Origin: Betaproteobacteria bacterium UBA6904
GTDB lineage: Bacteria; Pseudomonadota; Gammaproteobacteria; Burkholderiales; SG8-39
NCBI GenBank assembly: GCA_002451175.1
Contig: DKBI01000302.1
Coordinates: forward strand, 1-6,850
Direction: 5' to 3'
DNA: 6,850 bases
The notes beneath the pieces are model-generated. The model was not told the origin of the DNA. It did not search any database and saw only the letters and a program-made list of their open reading frames with translations. The translations under genes and the position numbers were made by a program. Below, piece after piece: positions 1 to 6,395 of the stretch; position 1 is the stretch's first letter, and each line of letters begins with the position of its first letter.

Positions 1-213
1 TCGTTTGCGCGTTACTGCGGACGCAGCATAGAGACGCTATTTACGCTTACCGGGTTTCAGGATCCGTCTAAAGGGTTCTTTTGCGACCGACGGAACCCAG
101 CCACCCCGCTGGTTACGAGGCGAAAACGACTGAATTCCGGGACGGCAATTGTCTGAATGGTCTCAGTCGCCCGCCGGGTTTTCATGGCGTGTTAGGTCGC
201 GTGGGTAGCCGCT

Positions 214-266
214 CGAGAACGGACCTTCGAACGTCTGCTATGCACCCTCTGACATGTCCGTTCTCG
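214..266. repeat. 11-bp perfect inverted repeat, 31-base spacer
   Basis: CGAGAACGGAC at 214-224 is the exact reverse complement of GTCCGTTCTCG at 256-266. A transcript could extend the pairing by a T-G wobble (213/267) and a C-G pair (212/268). The spacer holds the 6-base palindrome TTCGAA (226-231). No T-run follows on either strand, so it is not an ordinary intrinsic terminator. It may be part of a decayed intergenic repeat or a structured RNA element. Confidence 0.55.
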
Positions 267-273
267 GGAACGG
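258..273. repeat. 6-bp hairpin with a four-base loop
   Basis: CCGTTC (258-263), loop TCGG (264-267), GAACGG (268-273). The left arm is also part of the right arm of the 214-266 inverted repeat, so the two foldings exclude each other. No T-run follows. Confidence 0.45.
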
Positions 274-410
274 CGAAGGGACGATATCGACCCATAACTG
301 ACCTCGAGATCGTCCGCACGAGTTGGCCTGAACTTACCCATGTGGGTTGCTTCATGAAGCTGGAATCAGCCCATTGACATGCCGACTCCAAGTGCGCAAC
401 TCAGAGAATG

Positions 411-451
411 CAAACAACAACGGCCTTGGTGCGTTCATTTTGAGGCCGTTG
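411..451 (-). terminator. probable Rho-independent terminator overlapping the 3' end of the exported-protein gene
   Basis: On the minus strand a 9-bp perfect stem forms from CAACGGCCT (451 to 443) and AGGCCGTTG (426 to 418) with a 16-base loop. It is followed at once by a T-rich run, TTGTTTG (417 to 411). The stop codon (437-435) lies inside the loop and the upstream arm lies in the last codons of the gene, so stem and coding sequence overlap. The loop is longer than typical and the T-run is interrupted by G. The pairing and the position right at the gene end still make termination the most economical reading. Confidence 0.6.
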
Positions 452-2411
452 CCGGCGGCACGGACTTAACCACGTCCGGCTCGACAACCGCTTCTGCGTA
501 ATAGGCATTGCCGACAGCATCTACGGCCACATAGGACCATTTCTGCCGCGTGAAGCCCGGAGCGTTGCTGCCCGTCCAGCTCATGCTGTCGACGGCAGTC
601 TTTCCAGGTGGGATCACGCCGTTCTCGGTGCGTTCGCCATCCGTGTACCACGAAGAAAAGCGGCGCGCGAGCGGTCCGGTGCCTGCAAGCCGGTTGCCGA
701 CCCATTTGCCATCGTGCAGCGTAAAGGAGCCGAACCAGACAATCTTTAACGAGCGATCCGAAACGTTTTGCACTTCCGTGCGGAAGTAGTGCATGTAGGG
801 GTAGGGTGGCCGTGGTAGGGGATTACCGGTTGGCAACTTGTGCGCTACCGCCAGACCGATCGCGCGATCTATGTCAGCTGAGCTGCCAAGGTTCCAAAAA
901 GTTTCGCCGCCATGGTGCGGCATTGCAGCCACGTTTGCGTCCGTAACCATGAACTTTTCGTCTGGCGCGTCGACCGCATTCAGCCGCGGCGGCGGCGTGA
1001 TGTTGATTGCCTCACCATGGCAATCGAATACCTGACTAACCACGACGTGAACGCTTTTGCCGCCCTTACCTCTCCCGCGAAGACTTAAGTGTGCCTTCGC
1101 CAGTGTCTCTGATTTCGCGTCGATCCAGAGCCGCAACTCGCAATCACCCGACGCCAGCGGGCCGCAAAATAGCCGTTCACCTTCCTCCCCGCGGCGTAGA
1201 AGGGCCTCGAATGTGTATTGCAGATAGTTTCTGGTGCCGACGGTCACCTCTCCGATTCCTCTCGGCACACCGATTCTCGCGAGCTTCTGCACCAGCTCAC
1301 GCAAGGACAATTTTCGGTTCTGTGCACCGTTCACTCCGTCTCTGGTGCGGAACCAAAGCCCACTATTCTGAAAGTTGTCGTCGCCAACGCTGACCCATTC
1401 GTCAAACACGTACTTGCTTCCAGTGTCGAGCCAGGCCTGTTGAGTGACGTGGTAGCGATCCGGCGCCGTATAGTCGATCCTGGCGCCGTAAGCCGCAAAA
1501 TCATGATCTTTTAGCTGCGTGAGAGCGAAGTCCCTGACCACGTACTGCGAGCAGTAACTCTCGGCATTGCGCGCCTTTTCAATCGCGCGCGCCAAAACAT
1601 TAGTTGCGCCAGTCGATGTTGCTGCATCGGGCATGGCCGTCTTTTCGGGTAACCCAAGCAGAAAGCTCAGCTTTGCGTTGGGCGTCGGCGCCGCGCCGTG
1701 CTCTAGCCACAGACCCCTGGCCTGCTGCGAGCGCATGATCGCGGCAACGTCTTGCCGTATGCGAGAGGCGTCCTTGGCGAGGACATCCGCTATCTCGTTG
1801 CGCAACGGCGGCGGGTAGTTCGCGGCTATGTACTCGATCATCCGACGAACCAGCGGGTGCTTGCGAGCCTGCAGCGCGAGCGACCATTTTGCCGAGCCCG
1901 CAGCCGCAAACAGCACTTCGTTACGGCGCTCCCCAACAAACCGCAGTGCGTCGATGACGGGTGCGACTTGCCGCGTGTCGCCGGTAGCGAAGAACGCACC
2001 CCAGCACAAGTCGTTGCGGCCCGGAGTGGGAGGTTCGTTCGCGATCGCTTGTCGCAGCTCCGTCGATGCACTCATCGCTTTGAGCAGCGTCTCCCGAGTT
2101 TGGGCGTTTTGCTTGCTGATTAGTTCCCGCCACTCAACCGCACGCTCAGGGTGCCGCGCAAAGACGTTGGCGAAGAAACCGAAATACATGTGCTCGACGG
2201 ACCGATTCGCGAGCAGGTCGGTAGTACCCAGGAACGCGATTGCGGAGTCTACGCGTTCGGGCTGTGGCCGTTGATAGTATCGCTCAGCGAATGTTTCCAG
2301 TTCCTGAGCGTTTAGGATTTCCTGCGCTGCAGCTGATTCGGCGGCAGCCGCTAGCAGACCTCCGAAAGAGATGGCAACGACGAACAGCCACAATTGGCGC
2401 TGGTGCCTCAC
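435..2411 (-). CDS. uncharacterised exported protein, 658 aa, probable helical N-terminal part, LolA-like middle and beta-rich C-terminus
   Basis: I do not recognise a named family. The frame opens at a TTG at 2426, but GTG at 2411 is the better start: GGAGGG lies 7 bases before it, and the protein then begins with a clean signal peptide (charged MRHQRQ, hydrophobic core 7-22, Ala-rich SAAA cleavage site near residue 29). It is therefore probably periplasmic or surface-exposed. Residues 31-235 look helical, with a conserved-looking NDLCWGAFFATGD segment (133-145). Residues 288-475 have spaced aromatic and charged strands ending in DCELRLWIDAKS (423-434) and FDCHGEAINITPPP (462-475), which recalls LolA/LppX-like lipid-binding folds; this is inference from pattern only. 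Residues 540-642 (FRTEVQNVSDRSLKIVWF onward) suggest an Ig-like beta domain. Five cysteines (136, 287, 416, 424, 464) could form disulfides. Base use is less GC-rich than in the operon to the right. It is separated from the next gene by 269 bases and has its own terminator, so it is probably transcribed alone. Confidence 0.85.
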   Translation of the reverse strand: MRHQRQLWLFVVAISFGGLLAAAAESAAAQEILNAQELETFAERYYQRPQPERVDSAIAFLGTTDLLANRSVEHMYFGFFANVFARHPERAVEWRELISKQNAQTRETLLKAMSASTELRQAIANEPPTPGRNDLCWGAFFATGDTRQVAPVIDALRFVGERRNEVLFAAAGSAKWSLALQARKHPLVRRMIEYIAANYPPPLRNEIADVLAKDASRIRQDVAAIMRSQQARGLWLEHGAAPTPNAKLSFLLGLPEKTAMPDAATSTGATNVLARAIEKARNAESYCSQYVVRDFALTQLKDHDFAAYGARIDYTAPDRYHVTQQAWLDTGSKYVFDEWVSVGDDNFQNSGLWFRTRDGVNGAQNRKLSLRELVQKLARIGVPRGIGEVTVGTRNYLQYTFEALLRRGEEGERLFCGPLASGDCELRLWIDAKSETLAKAHLSLRGRGKGGKSVHVVVSQVFDCHGEAINITPPPRLNAVDAPDEKFMVTDANVAAMPHHGGETFWNLGSSADIDRAIGLAVAHKLPTGNPLPRPPYPYMHYFRTEVQNVSDRSLKIVWFGSFTLHDGKWVGNRLAGTGPLARRFSSWYTDGERTENGVIPPGKTAVDSMSWTGSNAPGFTRQKWSYVAVDAVGNAYYAEAVVEPDVVKSVPPATASK

Positions 2412-2418
2412 GGGACGT

Positions 2419-2424
2419 CCCTCC
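2419..2424 (-). promoter_or_regulatory. ribosome binding site fixing the GTG start at 2411
   Basis: GGAGGG on the minus strand lies 7 bases before GTG (2411-2409). It falls inside the extended frame that begins with TTG at 2426, which argues that translation starts at the GTG. I see no comparable site ahead of the TTG. Confidence 0.65.
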
Positions 2425-2426
2425 AA

Positions 2427-2680
2427 GCGAGTGCGGCGAGAAGTCTACGCCAGCCTGACGTGCCAAAGTTGCGATGCGGATCGCTTTGATTCGGCATTCG
2501 ACACCCCTCAGACAGCGCGTTCTCGGCTGGCTTGAGCCACGCTCTTTGCCGCGCAGGTATCCCGTTGTCCGCCCTTGGAAGGCGAAGCTATGGACCCGCT
2601 ACCGCTGCCGGGCGATCGCCTCGCCCTGTACGTCACTGAAGTGGGCGTCCACTCAACTATCCGCACGGCGGCACGCGTCG
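2427..2680. other. intergenic stretch upstream of the exported-protein gene
   Basis: This should hold the promoter of the minus-strand gene starting at 2411, but I see no good sigma-70 pair. TTGGCA (2466-2461, minus) and TAGACT (2447-2442, minus) are only 13 bases apart, which is too close. A plus-strand frame from ATG 2474 begins with MRIALIRHSTPL, which resembles the start of histidine-phosphatase proteins, but nothing after it supports that family. The palindrome GGCGATCGCC occurs once at 2611-2620. Confidence 0.4.
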
Positions 2681-2688
2681 CTAGCGAC
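2677..2688. repeat. 12-bp perfect palindrome across the stop codon of the small gene
   Basis: GTCGCTAGCGAC is its own reverse complement and contains the TAG stop (2683-2681, minus) of the 100-residue protein. It has no loop and no following T-run, so as a terminator it is weak. It could be a protein-binding site or chance in GC-rich DNA. Confidence 0.4.
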
Positions 2689-2983
2689 CTCGGTTCCAGT
2701 TTCCCGGCGTGCCGAACCCGCCGCCGCGGCTCACCGACGGCTGCATGAAATCCTGCCAGTGGGCGATGAACTCGCTGGAACCCTGCGTGCGCGCCGCGAC
2801 CACGGCGGGCGACGGCGGGCAGGGGCACTGCACGGCGCCCGCGTCGGCGGGAACCCAGACGGGCTGCACGGCGACCGGAGTCGCGTACCGGGCGCGTGCC
2901 GCGTACTGTTCCATGATCATGGCCTGCTGGCTCGCGGCGACGAGCATGCCGAAGGTCAGTGCAACGGGGACGAATGGATCCAT
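2681..2983 (-). CDS. small uncharacterised exported or membrane-anchored protein, 100 aa
   Basis: Not a family I recognise. The frame runs back to about 3040, but ATG at 2983 is chosen because a perfect AGGAGG lies 6 bases upstream (2995-2990, minus). The protein begins MDPFVPVALTFGMLVAAS, a short hydrophobic segment (about 4-18) that could be a signal peptide or single membrane anchor without a positively charged start. Residues 24-32 are polar, 34-61 are rich in Pro, Ala and Val and hold a CPCPP motif (Cys53, Cys55), 70-81 (SEFIAHWQDFMQ) could form a short amphipathic helix, and the tail is Gly/Asn/Arg-rich. It lies 86 bases after the transglutaminase stop on the same strand, so it may be the last gene of that operon or have its own promoter; no terminator is evident between them. 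Reality of the gene is supported mainly by the ribosome binding site and the N-terminal pattern. An accessory role with the transglutaminase is possible but only inferred from position. Confidence 0.65.
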   Translation of the reverse strand: MDPFVPVALTFGMLVAASQQAMIMEQYAARARYATPVAVQPVWVPADAGAVQCPCPPSPAVVAARTQGSSEFIAHWQDFMQPSVSRGGGFGTPGNWNRGR

Positions 2984-2989
2984 GGCGTG

Positions 2990-2995
2990 CCTCCT
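2990..2995 (-). promoter_or_regulatory. consensus ribosome binding site of the small gene
   Basis: A perfect AGGAGG on the minus strand, 6 bases before ATG 2983-2981. It decides the start over the in-frame upstream codon near 3040. It is the strongest translation signal in the window and suggests efficient, independent initiation, unlike the coupled GTG starts of the genes upstream. Confidence 0.7.
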
Positions 2996-3069
2996 GTCAA
3001 TTCCGTTTCCACGCCGCCATGATGAACGATGCTCGCCCACGCGCAGGCGACACGTCGCTTACAGATCGC

Positions 3070-5049
3070 TTACGCCCGATACGCCCGCTTGCGCGGCTGC
3101 AGCGCCGCCACGATGGCCGCGCACAGCGCGCGCAGCCGCAGGCGATCCTCGCGCGTGAGACCCCGAGGGTCGAAGCGGTAGCGTTGATGCATGCGCAATG
3201 CCTCGCGGATCGCGGGCAACTGTTCGCCGGGCAGCTGCGCGGCGATCGACTCGAGCCAGGCGGTCAGCGGCGCGCCATCCGGCCGCGGCCATCCCTGCGT
3301 GGCGAGCGAGCGTTCCACCGCGTAGAACTCCGAGTCGGTACCCTGCCAGGCGCGCTCAGGCGGCATGGCCGACGCCGCTCCGGTCGTGCGCCGCCCGCGC
3401 AACATCCGCCAGGCGAGGATCACGAGCAACAGGGCGAGAACGACGTACCAGGCGTCGCTCGCCTGCACCTCGCCGCGCTGCGACCAGCGGAACGCCGCCC
3501 AGCGCGCGAGATCCGTCGCCTTCTGCCAGAGCGGCGCGAGCTGCGCCTCGGCCTCGAACCAGGTCGGCGGCGTCGTGTCGATGTCGATCCATCGGTTTCC
3601 GTCCCAGGCGCGGCTCCAGGCGTGCGCGTGCCGCGCGCGCACGACCCAGGCCTTCTCCAGCGCGCTGTACTCCATGACCGCGAATCCGGTGGCGTAGCGC
3701 GCGGGAATCCCGGCCGCTCGGAGCAACAGGGTCGTGGCGGCCGCGAAGTATTCGCAGTGACCGGCGCGCGAAGCGTGCATGAATTCGCCCAGCGGCGTCG
3801 TGCCTGCGGGCGGCGCGCGATCGCGCCACGTCGCATACGCAAACGATTGGAAGTGCGCCTCGATCCGGCGGCGCGCGGCGTCGAACGACAGGCCCTGCAG
3901 GCCGAGTTCCGTGGCGGCCGCGACGAAGGTCGCGCGCTCGGCAGGCGGCACGGCGAGCTCCTCGGCGCCCGGCGCAACCGAGAGTTCGGCGTTCTCGGCG
4001 GACTCCGCTTCGTACTGGATCCAGTCGCCGGCGATCTCGGCATGCACCGCGCCGAGCGCATTGCGCTTGAGCGCGCGCGCGCCCAGGCCCGTGATCCGCA
4101 CGGTCGTCGCGGGCAGCGCGAGCAGCAGCCGGCCGCGCTCGATGCGCGCGGCGATCGGCACGCTCGATTCCGCAGCGGCGGGCGACAGGCGCCAGCTGAG
4201 CCCCGCCGCCTCGCCCTCGACCGGGAGCATCGGCGCGCCGCGCGCCAACCACGTCGTGTCGACGTAGGTGTTGTAACTGGCGCGGTGCAGGAGCTTCGGG
4301 CGCTTGGCATCGTCGGCCGCGGCAAACACGCGCAGCACGATCGTGTCCTGGAGCTTGAGCTGCCCGATCGATCCGATGTCCGTCGTGCTGCGATACGGAT
4401 CGCCTACGAAACCGCTCAAGTACCACTCCGAAACCCAGTTCTCGATCGCGGCCTGGGCCTGCTCGAGGCCCGCATGTCCGGCATAGCCGGCCCCGGTGGC
4501 GACGGCGAGCAGCGCGAGCCACGCGGAAGGACGGCTATGCCGCGGCCGGGCAGCCCACAGGCCCCAGGCGGTGGCGAGCACGATCCCGGCGTAATAGCCG
4601 GAACCCTGCCGGTTGGCGACGCCCGCGGCGATCAGCGCCACCGCGACGTAGACCGCGCTCGCATCGATGAGCGGATCGCGCGTCGCCGGATCGTGGCGCT
4701 TGAGCTTGCGCAGGTGACGGAACAGCGCGGACAGCGGCACGCGCCCGCTGGCCGAGAGCAGTTGCGCGGCGAGGATGGGCGCGAGCGCCACCGGGATCCA
4801 CTGAAACGCGGCGAGGACGCCCTGCGCGATGCCGCGGTTCACGGCGAGCAGCGCGGCCGAGGCAACGAACAGGATCGTGCAGAGGTCGGCGATCCGCGCA
4901 TGTTCCGTGGCGCCGAGGTCGAAGCGAACGCGGAGGCGCCGCGCGCCTTCGAGACCCAAGGCGAGCGCCGCCGCGACGAACCAGTTTCCGGTCTGCCAGC
5001 CCCAGAAGAGCAGGCTGGCGCCGACGAGTCCCGGCGGCGCGGCGGTCAC
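3070..5049 (-). CDS. TgpA-type membrane transglutaminase-like protein, 659 aa
   Basis: This is a polytopic inner-membrane protein with a transglutaminase-like (papain-fold) domain expected in the periplasm. About six hydrophobic segments lie in residues 8-193 (near 8-32, 56-71, 78-99, 131-146, 151-166 and 177-192). The transglutaminase core spans about 385-495 with a complete triad: Cys432 in GHCEYFA, His476 in HAHAW and Asp491 in WIDIDTT. A final membrane segment (533-549) leads to a cytoplasmic tail (about 565-650) that resembles DUF4129. Length fits the TgpA family (about 650-700). TgpA of Pseudomonas aeruginosa is reported to be important for viability; the natural substrate is not established. 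I do not assign a symbol because the N-terminal region looks divergent from the usual DUF3488 part. Translation starts at GTG 5049, which overlaps the stop of the DUF58 gene by four bases (GTGA). The reading frame stays open upstream to about 6315, but that part is the wrong frame of the DUF58 gene. Confidence 0.92.
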   Translation of the reverse strand: MTAAPPGLVGASLLFWGWQTGNWFVAAALALGLEGARRLRVRFDLGATEHARIADLCTILFVASAALLAVNRGIAQGVLAAFQWIPVALAPILAAQLLSASGRVPLSALFRHLRKLKRHDPATRDPLIDASAVYVAVALIAAGVANRQGSGYYAGIVLATAWGLWAARPRHSRPSAWLALLAVATGAGYAGHAGLEQAQAAIENWVSEWYLSGFVGDPYRSTTDIGSIGQLKLQDTIVLRVFAAADDAKRPKLLHRASYNTYVDTTWLARGAPMLPVEGEAAGLSWRLSPAAAESSVPIAARIERGRLLLALPATTVRITGLGARALKRNALGAVHAEIAGDWIQYEAESAENAELSVAPGAEELAVPPAERATFVAAATELGLQGLSFDAARRRIEAHFQSFAYATWRDRAPPAGTTPLGEFMHASRAGHCEYFAAATTLLLRAAGIPARYATGFAVMEYSALEKAWVVRARHAHAWSRAWDGNRWIDIDTTPPTWFEAEAQLAPLWQKATDLARWAAFRWSQRGEVQASDAWYVVLALLLVILAWRMLRGRRTTGAASAMPPERAWQGTDSEFYAVERSLATQGWPRPDGAPLTAWLESIAAQLPGEQLPAIREALRMHQRYRFDPRGLTREDRLRLRALCAAIVAALQPRKRAYRA

Positions 5050-6395
5050 TGCAGCCCCGCCAGTCCGCGTTCGATCTCGCCCGGGTGCAGCACGGTCAAG
5101 CCGCCGGCCGGGTCGCGCGGCGCCTGCGCCGGGGAACACACGAGCAGCGCTCGCACCTGCAGCCCGGAGGCGCGCGCGGCGGCGACGAACGCCCGCCGTG
5201 CGGCGTCCCAGTCCAGCAGCACGACGACCAGGCTGGACAGGCTGCCGCGGCGCGCCATGACCGCGCGCGCGAGATCCGCGAAATCGCCGGGCGCGGTGGG
5301 AGCGACGCCCGCCAGCACCTCCAGCAGGTTGGCCGGATGGAGCTGCCCACGCCCGCCCGTGTACGTGCGCACCGCGGCCGACTGCGCGCCGTCGCCGGAA
5401 ACGAACAGCAGGTCGAGCAGGCACTCCTGCGTGTCCAGCGTGTAGACGAACGACGCCGCGATGGAGACCGCCTCCTCGAACGCGGCGTCGGCAGCGCGCG
5501 TGCGTCCGGTGTCGAGGACGAGCGCGTGGCGCTCGTAGAACTCGTCCTGGAACTCCTTGACGATCGGCTTGCCGGTGCGCGCGAAGCTCTTCCAGTGCAG
5601 CCGCTGCAGCGGATCGCCGGGGCGATAGTCGCGCAGCGCAAAGAATTCCTCGGAGTCGCCCACCGAGGCCGCGAGCGACACGCCGCCCGGCTGGAACTTG
5701 CGCCGTCCCGGCAGCGCCAGCGGCGGCAGCCGGTAGCGACGCGGCAGCGCGATCACGTGGGCGGGGAGTTCCAGGCGCACCAGCCCGCGCGCGAGACCGA
5801 GCGCGTCGGCTCGCCCGAGCCGGACGCCGGTGAGCTCGATGCGCCCGCGGTGGCGCGGCGTGAACCCCATGCCGAGCGTGACCGACGCGCCCGGACCCGT
5901 GGTCGGCACCGCGATTTCGCCTTCGGTCTTCGGCACCCGCTGCTCGATCAGCCAGCGCCACCGGAAGTAGCCGACGTTGCGATCGAACCAGTTGCGCCGT
6001 TCCTCGCCCGGCTCGCGCGCCGCGCGCCACTCGGCATAGGAGGGCCGCGGATCGCGGAAGTCCTCGCGGAGCGTGGCGCCGTCGATCGCGGCCGCGCCGC
6101 CGTTGGTCAGCGTGATGCGGTAGATGAATCGCTCGCCAGCGGTGGCGTAGCGCGGCAGCTCGCGCCGCACCTTCACGCGGGCGCGGAAGCGCAGCGTCCC
6201 GGCGAAGGCGACGAGCAGCAGCGCGGCGAGAAACGTGAACGCCTGGGCGGTCAGCGTGCGATGGACGTCGATGCCGGCCGCGGCGGCCGCGCCGCCCGCG
6301 CCGAGGACCAGCCACCCGCCCGAGGTCAGCCGCTCGCGCAGCCAGTGATCGAACGCGCTGACGACGCGCAGCGCGGCGTAGAGCGCCCGCCTCAC
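5046..6395 (-). CDS. DUF58 family protein, 449 aa
   Basis: Members of this family are encoded beside MoxR ATPases and are thought to work with them, perhaps as membrane-linked partners with a degenerate von Willebrand A fold. Two hydrophobic segments (about 27-43 and 49-67) probably form a hairpin anchor. Residues 70-215 form a beta-rich region with the typical FTPRHRGRIELTGVRLGRAD stretch (178-197). The DUF58 signature is clear at 249-288: EEFFALRDYRPGDPLQRLHW, then KSFARTGKPIVKEFQDEFYE. The following strand reads LVLDTGRTR (292-300), so the DxSxS metal-binding motif of true VWA domains is not intact. The start is GTG 6395, which overlaps the MoxR stop as GTGA and gives a normal family length; the longer open frame to 6824 would lie wholly inside the MoxR gene in another frame and encodes Arg/Ala-rich nonsense. 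The 3' end overlaps the transglutaminase gene in the same manner, so the three products are probably made together. Confidence 0.93.
   Translation of the reverse strand: MRRALYAALRVVSAFDHWLRERLTSGGWLVLGAGGAAAAAGIDVHRTLTAQAFTFLAALLLVAFAGTLRFRARVKVRRELPRYATAGERFIYRITLTNGGAAAIDGATLREDFRDPRPSYAEWRAAREPGEERRNWFDRNVGYFRWRWLIEQRVPKTEGEIAVPTTGPGASVTLGMGFTPRHRGRIELTGVRLGRADALGLARGLVRLELPAHVIALPRRYRLPPLALPGRRKFQPGGVSLAASVGDSEEFFALRDYRPGDPLQRLHWKSFARTGKPIVKEFQDEFYERHALVLDTGRTRAADAAFEEAVSIAASFVYTLDTQECLLDLLFVSGDGAQSAAVRTYTGGRGQLHPANLLEVLAGVAPTAPGDFADLARAVMARRGSLSSLVVVLLDWDAARRAFVAAARASGLQVRALLVCSPAQAPRDPAGGLTVLHPGEIERGLAGLQ

Larger units (their letters stand above)
1..434. other. non-coding stretch with inverted repeats, no supported gene
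   Basis: I find no convincing gene here. Short open frames exist on both strands (for example 81-377 on plus from a TTG, and 182-391 on minus), but they overlap each other, lack a clear ribosome binding site and encode basic, low-information peptides. The stretch contains a GGGTTC/GAACCC pair (73-78 and 93-98, 14-base loop), a longer inverted repeat at 214-266, a compact hairpin at 258-273, and the terminator of the neighbouring minus-strand gene at its right end. The wording around 222-260 and 296-320 resembles two degenerate copies of one motif (GACC..CGA..CGTC.GC). It reminds me of decayed intergenic repeats seen in many proteobacterial genomes, but that is recollection and not a match I could test. 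Confidence 0.5.

Noticed and set aside
66..196. Possible integron attC site bounded by GTCTAAA and GTTAGGT
   Set aside because: The left core does not fit the RYYYAAC consensus, the intervening arms do not pair as attC arms do, and no integrase is present.
81..377. 98-codon frame on the plus strand in the left non-coding part
   Set aside because: It has a TTG start without a ribosome binding site, runs through the inverted repeats, and its product has no recognisable pattern.
2448..2466. Possible sigma-54 promoter (TTGGCACG on the minus strand) upstream of the exported-protein gene
   Set aside because: The GG and GC elements are not at the required spacing (8 or 12 bases between them rather than 10), and the -12 half is poor.
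2611..2620. GGCGATCGCC, identical to the cyanobacterial HIP1 palindrome
   Set aside because: It occurs once as the full 10-mer and is likely by chance in GC-rich DNA. The protein content does not suggest a cyanobacterium.
3033..3050. TCGCC/GGCGA hairpin between the transglutaminase and small genes as a terminator
   Set aside because: Only five pairs with an 8-base loop and no T-run afterwards on the minus strand.
2959..5445. Open frame of 828 codons on the plus strand
   Set aside because: It lies antisense to the well-supported transglutaminase gene, and its product is Arg/Ala/Gly-rich without domains. Long antisense frames are expected in DNA this rich in GC.
3070..6315. A single 1081-residue protein spanning both the transglutaminase and most of the DUF58 gene
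   Set aside because: The first 422 codons are an out-of-frame reading of the DUF58 gene. Recognisable sequence begins only after the GTG at 5049, which also forms the GTGA overlap.
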